Source of the DNA: Halobacteriales archaeon QS_5_70_15
GTDB lineage: Archaea > Halobacteriota > Halobacteria > Halobacteriales > Haloarculaceae
Assembly (NCBI GenBank): GCA_003022005.1
Contig: PXRQ01000082.1
Coordinates: 1-18,147 of the forward strand
Reading direction: 5' to 3'
Length of the DNA stretch: 18,147 nucleotides
The position numbers were made by a program, and so were the translations under genes. A model generated the notes under the pieces. That model saw nothing but the letters and a program-made list of their open reading frames with translations. It did no database searches and was not told where the DNA came from. Below, one piece after another: positions 13,407 through 18,147 of the stretch; the first letter of the stretch is position 1; the number at the start of each line of letters is the position of its first letter.

Positions 13407-13429
13407 ATCTGTCTCCCGAAGCCACGGAC

Positions 13430-13726
13430 ATGAGCGAGAACGGCGGTGGACGCAAGAACCTCCGGATGCCGGACGAGGACGAGGTGTTCGCGGTCGTCAC
13501 GGAGATGCTTGGGGCGAACCGGGTGAGGGTCCGCTGCATGGACGGGGTCGAGCGAACGGCACGCATCCCCGGACGGATGCAGAAGCGCGTCTGGATACGC
13601 GAGGACGACGTGGTGCTGGTCGAGCCGTGGGACTGGCAGGACGAGAAGGCCGACGTGGTCTGGCGCTACGACAAGCAGGACGCCGACCAGCTCCGAGAGG
13701 AGGGACACATCACGGGCTCGGTATGA
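13430..13726 (+). CDS. eif1A: Translation initiation factor aIF1A
   Basis: 98 aa, full family length. [60 protein letters not shown] and the C-terminal [15 protein letters not shown] are diagnostic. It is an OB-fold protein that binds the A site of the small ribosomal subunit and helps position mRNA and initiator tRNA. The N-terminal tail ([10 protein letters not shown]) is short, as in archaea. It is the first gene of an operon with the RIO1 kinase gene, which starts 13 bp after its stop. The TATA spacing predicts a leaderless transcript. Confidence 0.97.
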   Translation: MSENGGGRKNLRMPDEDEVFAVVTEMLGANRVRVRCMDGVERTARIPGRMQKRVWIREDDVVLVEPWDWQDEKADVVWRYDKQDADQLREEGHITGSV

Positions 13727-13739
13727 CCGACCGGCCCTC

Positions 13740-14612
13740 ATGACCGACGCCGCCGAGGAGTTCGGGCTGATCGAACCCGAGGAGGGCGAGGGGGAGTCGT
13801 TCGGCGACGAGTGGGAGGAGATCGACGTCTCCGACGACGAGGCCGACCGGATCGCCCGGGAGCGCGACCGCGAGTTCCTGCAGTTCCGCGAGCGCATCAA
13901 GGACGCCGACCAGCTCAAGGTCGAGGACTCGGTGTTCGACGAGGCGACCCTCGGGGCCCTGTACAAGCTCGTCCAGGACGGGCACATCGACGCGTTCGGC
14001 GGGCCGCTCTCGACCGGGAAGGAGGCCAACGTCCACCTCGCACAGGGACCGGAGGGGGACGTCGCGGTGAAGGTCTACCGCATCAGCGCCTCCGACTTCC
14101 GGACGATGCGGGACTACCTCGACGGCGACCCGCGGTTCGAGGGGATCGGGTCGGACAAGAAGAAGGTGGTCGTCGCGTGGACGAAAAAGGAGTTCGCCAA
14201 CCTGAAACGGGTCCTCGCCGCGGGCGTCCGCGTCCCGGAGCCGATCGCCGTCCAGCGGAACGTCCTGGTGATGGAGTTCCTCGGCCGGGACGGCGAGCGC
14301 GCCCACCGGCTCAACGAGGTCCGGGTCGAGAACCCCGAGACCGCCTACGAGGTCGTCCGCGAGTACATGCGCCGGCTCTACGACGCCGGGCTCGTCCACG
14401 GCGACCTCTCGGAGTACAACCTCGTCGTCCACGAGGGCGAACTCGCCGTCCTGGACCTCGGCCAGGCCGTCACCGTCCACCACCCGAACTACCGCGAGTT
14501 CCTGGAGCGGGACTGCCGGAACGTCGCGAGCTTCTTCGCCCGGCAGGGCGCCGACGTCACCGCCGAGGGCCTGCTCGCGTTCGTGAGCGGCGAGGACGAC
14601 CCCGACGACTGA
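13740..14612 (+). CDS. rio1: RIO1-type serine/threonine kinase/ATPase
   Basis: 290 aa. An acidic N-terminal tail (about 1-58, rich in Glu/Asp) precedes the winged-helix-free RIO1 core. Key motifs are the STGKEANVH P-loop (91-99), catalytic K111 in VAVKVYR, hinge VLVMEFLG (about 175-182), catalytic HGDLSEYN with D222 and N227, and the metal-binding D239 in VLDLGQAV. RIO1 acts in late small-subunit maturation, using ATP hydrolysis to release from pre-30S/40S particles. Co-transcription with aIF1A fits this role. The KH protein at 16250 is likely its functional partner. No truncation was seen. Confidence 0.96.
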   Translation: MTDAAEEFGLIEPEEGEGESFGDEWEEIDVSDDEADRIARERDREFLQFRERIKDADQLKVEDSVFDEATLGALYKLVQDGHIDAFGGPLSTGKEANVHLAQGPEGDVAVKVYRISASDFRTMRDYLDGDPRFEGIGSDKKKVVVAWTKKEFANLKRVLAAGVRVPEPIAVQRNVLVMEFLGRDGERAHRLNEVRVENPETAYEVVREYMRRLYDAGLVHGDLSEYNLVVHEGELAVLDLGQAVTVHHPNYREFLERDCRNVASFFARQGADVTAEGLLAFVSGEDDPDD

Positions 14613-14676
14613 ACCGACGCGAGATCCGGCTCCCGGTGGGCCCCGGGCGAGGCCGTGGGGGGACGCCCCGACCGTA

Positions 14677-15555
14677 TCAGACGAGGCCGTCGAAGAACGC
14701 CTCGATCTCCCCGTTCGCCAGGTCGGGCCGCTCGTGGTGGACGAAGTGGCCGGCGTCGGGGACGGTTTCGAGCCGGTAGTCGGCGAAGTACTCGTCGAGC
14801 CGGTCCGCCCACTCGGACCTCACGATGGGGTCGAGCTCCCCCCACAGGATGCGCGTCGGGACCTCGATCGGGTCCATCGCGGGGGCCCCCTCGCGCATCA
14901 GTCGCTTCCGGTCCGTCTCGGCGGCCACGTACCAGTTGAACCCGCCCTGGAGGTTGCCGGGCCGGGAGAAGTTGTCGACCCACGCCTCGCGGTCGGCCTC
15001 GTCGAACGCCCCGGGGTCGCCCGCCCAGTGGTCGAGGAAGTGCTCGATGTACGTCCGGCAGGTCTCCCGGGTCGCGCCCACGAGGTCCGCCGCCCAGGGC
15101 TGCTGGTTGAACGACTGGTACCAGATCTCGCCGACGTGGTCGGTGTCGCGCCACCGCTTCCCGATCCCCGGGTACGGACAGTCGAAGAAGAACAGCCCGC
15201 GGAGGAGTTCGGGGCGCTCGCGGGCGATCCGCTGGCCGACGTAGGCGCCGAGGTCGTGGCTGACGAGCCCGAACTCCTCGACGCCGAGCTCCGCCGCGAG
15301 CGCCGTGACGTCGGCGACGTGCTCCTCGACGCCGTACCCCTCGCCCGCCGGAACCTCGGGGTTCTCCGACTCCCCGAACCCCGCCAGGTCCGGGGCGATC
15401 ACGTCGAACGCGTCCGCGAGCGCCGGGACGTTCCGCCGCCAGGTCCGCCAGAACTCCGGCCAGCCGTGGATCAGGAACAGCGGGAACCCCTCGCCCTCGC
15501 GGACGTAGTGGAACTCGGTCCCGTTGGCCCGGACGTACTCGTGGTTCCAGGACAT
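14677..15555 (-). CDS. Epoxide-hydrolase-like alpha/beta hydrolase
   Basis: 292 aa. LFLIHGWPEFWRTWRRNVPA carries the HGxP oxyanion motif. The nucleophile elbow VSHDLGAYVG has aspartate D101, typical of epoxide hydrolases and haloalkane dehalogenases, rather than serine. The acid is probably D242 (WGELDPIV) and the base H270 (PDAGHFVHHERPD). The cap domain contains FNWYVAA with Y209, as in the NWYR motif whose tyrosine activates epoxides, which favours epoxide hydrolase over dehalogenase. The substrate is unknown. The gene converges on rio1 and is divergent from the GNAT gene; it appears inserted into the translation cluster. Confidence 0.88.
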   Translation of the reverse strand: MSWNHEYVRANGTEFHYVREGEGFPLFLIHGWPEFWRTWRRNVPALADAFDVIAPDLAGFGESENPEVPAGEGYGVEEHVADVTALAAELGVEEFGLVSHDLGAYVGQRIARERPELLRGLFFFDCPYPGIGKRWRDTDHVGEIWYQSFNQQPWAADLVGATRETCRTYIEHFLDHWAGDPGAFDEADREAWVDNFSRPGNLQGGFNWYVAAETDRKRLMREGAPAMDPIEVPTRILWGELDPIVRSEWADRLDEYFADYRLETVPDAGHFVHHERPDLANGEIEAFFDGLV

Positions 15556-15668
15556 CGACCGGTCTACCCCGGGGACTCACTTGTAGTTTCGGCGGAACGC
15601 CGAACCGTCCACGGGCGGACCGGCCGCGGGAGCGGGAGGCTGATTAGCCCGGGGCGGCGAGGAGTGGT

Positions 15669-16160
15669 ATGGACGTTCGCGCGGCGAGCCCCGAGGACGC
15701 CGCGGCCGCCAGCGACGTCGCCGAGGCCGCGTGGTGGTCGTCCTGTGCGTCGTTCCTCGACGGCGACGCCCTCCGACGGGTCCTCGCCGAGGGCTACGCG
15801 GCGGGGCGACTGGCCGACGCGTTCGAGGACCCGGAGCTCCACGCGGTCGTCGCCGTCGACGACGCCGGGCGAGTCGTGGGGTTCGCGGTCGCCGAGCGGA
15901 CGTGGGCGGACACGGTCGACCTCCACGCGCTCTACGTCGACCCCGACCGGTGGGGGGAGGGCGCGGGGGCGGCGCTGCTCGACTCGGTTCTCGCGTACGC
16001 ACGCGGGGAGGAGTGCGACTACGTCCGGACCACGGCGTTCGAAGGCAACCCCGTGGCACGCCCGTTCTTCGAGTCACGGGGGTTCGAGGAGACCCGGACC
16101 GTCGAGACCCCGGTGTTCGACGAAGTCCACGAGGAGGCGGTGCTGGAGCGGGAGGTGTGA
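15669..16160 (+). CDS. GNAT-family N-acetyltransferase
   Basis: 163 aa from the ATG at 15669, preceded by gaggagtgg, a plausible ribosome-binding site. The fold is visible in order: VVAVDDAGRVVGFAVAER, then acetyl-CoA-binding motif A with VDLHALYVDPDRWGEGAGAA (G96, G98, G100), then ARPFFESRGFEETRTVE, the motif B region near the C-terminus. It transfers acetyl from acetyl-CoA to an amine or protein N-terminus. The substrate cannot be told from sequence. Tryptophan W95 sits where Arg/Gln is usual in the pyrophosphate loop. It is probably monocistronic; the next gene starts 89 bp downstream. Confidence 0.9.
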   Translation: MDVRAASPEDAAAASDVAEAAWWSSCASFLDGDALRRVLAEGYAAGRLADAFEDPELHAVVAVDDAGRVVGFAVAERTWADTVDLHALYVDPDRWGEGAGAALLDSVLAYARGEECDYVRTTAFEGNPVARPFFESRGFEETRTVETPVFDEVHEEAVLEREV

Positions 16161-16249
16161 GCGGTCGGCGCGGTGCTCCCCTCGCGCGGTGTGGGACGCG
16201 TTTTCGACGGGTCGAAGGCTTGAAACCGGCAGGTACCGTAGCGCGGGCC

Positions 16250-16831
16250 ATGAGACACGTGACGATTCCGCAGGACCGCGTCGGCGTCCTCATCGGCGAG
16301 GGCGGGGCGACGATGCGCGAGATCGAGTCGCGCGCGGAGGTCCGTCTCGACATCGACTCCGAGACGGGAGCGGTCCGCATCGAGTCGGTCGGCGATCCCG
16401 TCCGGGGGCTCGCAGCCCCGGACGGGGTGAAGGCCATCGGCCGCGGGTTCGCCCCGGAGGACGCCCTCCAGCTCGTCGAGGACGACATGCGGATGCTCGA
16501 GATACTCGACCTGGACGCGGCGACCCGAAACAGGAACGACCTCCGGCGGCAGAAGGGCCGGCTCATCGGCGAGAACGGCCGGACCCGCGAGCTCATGGAG
16601 GAGCTCACTGGCGCGGAGGTCGTCATCTACGGCTCGACGCTCGGGGTCATCGGCGGACCCGAACAGGTCGACGCGGTCCGGTCGGCCGCGGAGATGATCC
16701 TCGACGGCGCGCCACACGGCGCGGTCTACTCCTTCCTCGAGCGCCGCCACAACGAGATGAAGTCCGAGGGGCTGGAGTACCACGAGTTCCCCCCCGGGGC
16801 GGCCCCCGAGACGGGCGAGACCCCCGACTGA
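16250..16831 (+). CDS. pno1: KH-domain RNA-binding protein, Dim2/Pno1-like
   Basis: 193 aa from the ATG at 16250 (MRHVTIPQDRVGVLIGEGGA). Two KH domains are visible. The first has GEGG at 16-19 and continues ATMREIESRAEVRLDIDSET. The second has GENG at 107-110 in GRLIGENGRTRELMEELTGA, and continues VVIYGSTLGVIGGPEQVDAV. The length and the two-KH arrangement match archaeal Dim2/Pno1, which binds the 3' end of pre-16S rRNA and works with Nob1, Dim1 and RIO1 in small-subunit maturation. The longer open frame upstream overlaps the GNAT gene and is not coding. A short acidic C-terminal tail completes it. Confidence 0.92.
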   Translation: MRHVTIPQDRVGVLIGEGGATMREIESRAEVRLDIDSETGAVRIESVGDPVRGLAAPDGVKAIGRGFAPEDALQLVEDDMRMLEILDLDAATRNRNDLRRQKGRLIGENGRTRELMEELTGAEVVIYGSTLGVIGGPEQVDAVRSAAEMILDGAPHGAVYSFLERRHNEMKSEGLEYHEFPPGAAPETGETPD

Positions 16832-16856
16832 GGCCCGCTTTCCCTCCCGCACCGAC

Positions 16857-16865
16857 TACTTAAAC
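16857..16865 (+). promoter_or_regulatory. Second TATA-like box upstream of the thermosome gene
   Basis: TACTTAAAC lies 26 bp after the KH-protein stop and 108 bp before the thermosome start. It is AT-rich against its surroundings and matches the boxes before aIF1A and DUF460. It may drive a longer-leader thermosome transcript or a short RNA; neither can be shown here. Confidence 0.35.
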
Positions 16866-16904
16866 CCCTGTCTGTGACGCTCTCGCACACCGAACGGTAG
16901 CGTC

Positions 16905-16926
16905 CCGTCGGCCACTTTCCCGACGG
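16905..16926 (+). promoter_or_regulatory. Inverted repeat upstream of the thermosome promoter
   Basis: CCGTCGG (16905-16911) and CCGACGG (16920-16926) are perfect 7-bp arms around 8 nt, ending 11 bp before the TATA box. The position suits a regulator overlapping the BRE/TFB site, for example heat-shock control. The function is inferred from position only. Confidence 0.4.
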
Positions 16927-16937
16927 CTTCCGGCACA

Positions 16938-16946
16938 CTTATATAG
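16938..16946 (+). promoter_or_regulatory. TATA box of the thermosome gene
   Basis: CTTATATAG, 27-35 bp upstream of the ATG at 16973, is the best TATA match in the window. It predicts a start site within a few bases of the ATG and strong transcription, as expected for an abundant chaperonin. Confidence 0.85.
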
Positions 16947-16972
16947 AATCACAAACAACGACTCTACTGATT

Positions 16973-18147
16973 ATGGCACAGCAGATGGGCGGTCAGCCCC
17001 TCATCGTCCTCTCGGAGGACAGTCAGCGCACCAGCGGGCGCGACGCACAGTCGATGAACATCACGGCCGGGAAGGCCGTGGCCGAGTCCGTACGGACCAC
17101 GCTCGGGCCGAAAGGGATGGACAAGATGCTCGTCGACTCGACGGGCAACGTCGTCGTTACCAATGACGGCGTGACCATCCTCAAGGAGATGGACATCGAG
17201 CACCCGGCGGCCAACATGATCGTCGAGGTCGCCGAGACACAGGAGGACGAGACCGGCGACGGGACGACCACGAGCGTCGTCATCGCGGGCGAACTGCTCG
17301 CGAAGGCCGAGGACCTCCTGGAGCAGGACATCCACGCGACCATCCTCGCGCAGGGCTACCGACAGGCCGCCGCGAAGGCCAAGGAGATCCTGGAGGAGAA
17401 CGCCATCGAGGTCTCCGCCGAGGACCGGGACTACCTGGAGCAGGTCGCGTCCACGGCCATGACCGGCAAGGGCGCGGAGAACGCGCGAGACCTCCTCGCG
17501 GAACTCACGGTCGACGCCGTGCTCGCGGTGCAGGACGAGGACGGTATCGACACGGACAACGTCAAGATCGAGAAGGTCGTCGGCGGGAGCGTCGACCAGT
17601 CCGAGCTCGTCGAGGGCGTCATCATCGACAAGGAGCGCGTCCACGACAACATGCCCTACGCGGTCGAGGACGCGAACATCGCACTGCTGGACACGCCCAT
17701 CGAGGTCAAGGAGACCGAGATCGACGCGGAGGTCAACGTCACCGACCCCGACCAGCTCCAGCAGTTCCTCGACCAGGAGGAGAAGCAGCTCAAGGAGATG
17801 GCCGACACGCTCGTCGAGGCCGGCGCCGACGTCGTCTTCTGTCAGAAGGGCATCGACGACATGGCCCAGCACTACCTCGCGAAGGAGGGCATCCTGGCCG
17901 TCCGCCGCGCGAAGAAGTCCGACATGAAGCGGCTGGCCCGTGCCACGGGCGGCACCGTCGTCTCCAACATCGACGACATCACCGCCGACGACCTGGGCTT
18001 CGCGGGTAGCGTCGCCGAGAAGGACGTCGGCGGCGACGAGCGCATCTTCGTCGAGGACGTCGAGGAGGCCAAGTCCGTCACCCTGACCCTCCGTGGCGGC
18101 ACCGACCACGTCGTCGACGAGATCGAGCGCGCCGTCGACGACTCGCT
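16973..18147 (+). CDS. ths: Thermosome (group II chaperonin) subunit, 3' end outside window
   Basis: The first 391 residues of a protein normally about 550 long; it runs off the window edge in frame. The ATP-binding signatures are clear: [15 protein letters not shown] (42-56), NDGVTIL (64-70) and the nucleotide-binding GDGTTT (95-100). The apical domain begins near [20 protein letters not shown] and contains [20 protein letters not shown]. Subunits assemble into a double ring that folds proteins with ATP and a built-in lid. Haloarchaea carry several paralogues, and I cannot tell which subunit this is without the glycine/methionine-rich C-terminus. The gene has a strong TATA and an upstream inverted repeat, fitting heat-responsive control. 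Confidence 0.97.
   Translation, partial: MAQQMGGQPLIVLSEDSQRTSGRDAQSMNITAGKAVAESVRTTLGPKGMDKMLVDSTGNVVVTNDGVTILKEMDIEHPAANMIVEVAETQEDETGDGTTTSVVIAGELLAKAEDLLEQDIHATILAQGYRQAAAKAKEILEENAIEVSAEDRDYLEQVASTAMTGKGAENARDLLAELTVDAVLAVQDEDGIDTDNVKIEKVVGGSVDQSELVEGVIIDKERVHDNMPYAVEDANIALLDTPIEVKETEIDAEVNVTDPDQLQQFLDQEEKQLKEMADTLVEAGADVVFCQKGIDDMAQHYLAKEGILAVRRAKKSDMKRLARATGGTVVSNIDDITADDLGFAGSVAEKDVGGDERIFVEDVEEAKSVTLTLRGGTDHVVDEIERAVDDS

Noticed and set aside
16964..18109. 381-codon open frame antisense to the thermosome
   Set aside because: Val/Leu/Asp-rich antisense shadow produced by strong codon bias in the real gene; no family resemblance.
1..18147. Mobile element, phage, toxin-antitoxin or defence island
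   Set aside because: No transposase, integrase, recombinase, restriction or toxin-like protein is encoded in any intact frame.

Overview
The window reads as chromosomal DNA of a halophilic archaeon (class Halobacteria). GC content is very high, with G or C at most third codon positions. The proteins are acidic. Most mapped promoters are TATA boxes 25-30 bp upstream of leaderless or nearly leaderless starts. There is a twin-arginine lipoprotein signal, and the gene set is archaeal: ABCE1, FAU-1, aIF1A, RIO1, Dim2/Pno1-type KH protein and thermosome. I see no tRNA, rRNA, insertion sequence, phage gene or CRISPR array.

Layout. 1-100: tail of a dodecin-like gene. 385-567: small two-helix membrane protein (minus). 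568-968: repeat- and hairpin-rich intergenic DNA. 969-3151: minus-strand operon of an EMC6-like membrane protein and ABCE1, whose stop and start share one base. 3297-3875: nicotinamidase-like cysteine hydrolase (plus). 3970-4452: damaged PaaI-type thioesterase (minus). 4636-5970: lipoprotein with two tandem ferritin-like domains (plus). 6090-7924: minus-strand pair of an unknown 124-aa protein and RNase FAU-1 with an ATGA overlap. 8012-8629: Nudix hydrolase (minus). 8779-9552: alpha/beta hydrolase lacking its nucleophile serine (minus). 9553-10079: no convincing gene. 10080-12074: DUF460-type RNase H-fold/coiled-coil protein (plus). 12138-12810: a frameshifted F420/FMN flavoprotein facing a solitary Cdc48 N-domain that also looks frameshifted. 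12895-13275: Hsp20 (minus). 13430-14612: aIF1A and RIO1 kinase (plus). 14677-15555: epoxide-hydrolase-like protein (minus). 15669-16160: GNAT acetyltransferase. 16250-16831: KH protein. 16973-end: thermosome subunit, cut by the window edge.

Two themes run through the region. One is translation and ribosome life cycle: ABCE1 recycling, FAU-1 RNase, aIF1A, RIO1 and Dim2/Pno1. The other is proteostasis: Hsp20, Cdc48 N-domain remnant, thermosome. Metabolic singletons are interspersed.

I did not find a convincing new multi-gene system. The most informative anomalies are: clustered single-base lesions in three small genes while all the long genes are intact; the tandem di-iron ferritin-like lipoprotein; the serine-less hydrolase; the orphan Cdc48 N-domain beside hsp20; and small uncharacterised partners translationally coupled to ABCE1 and FAU-1.
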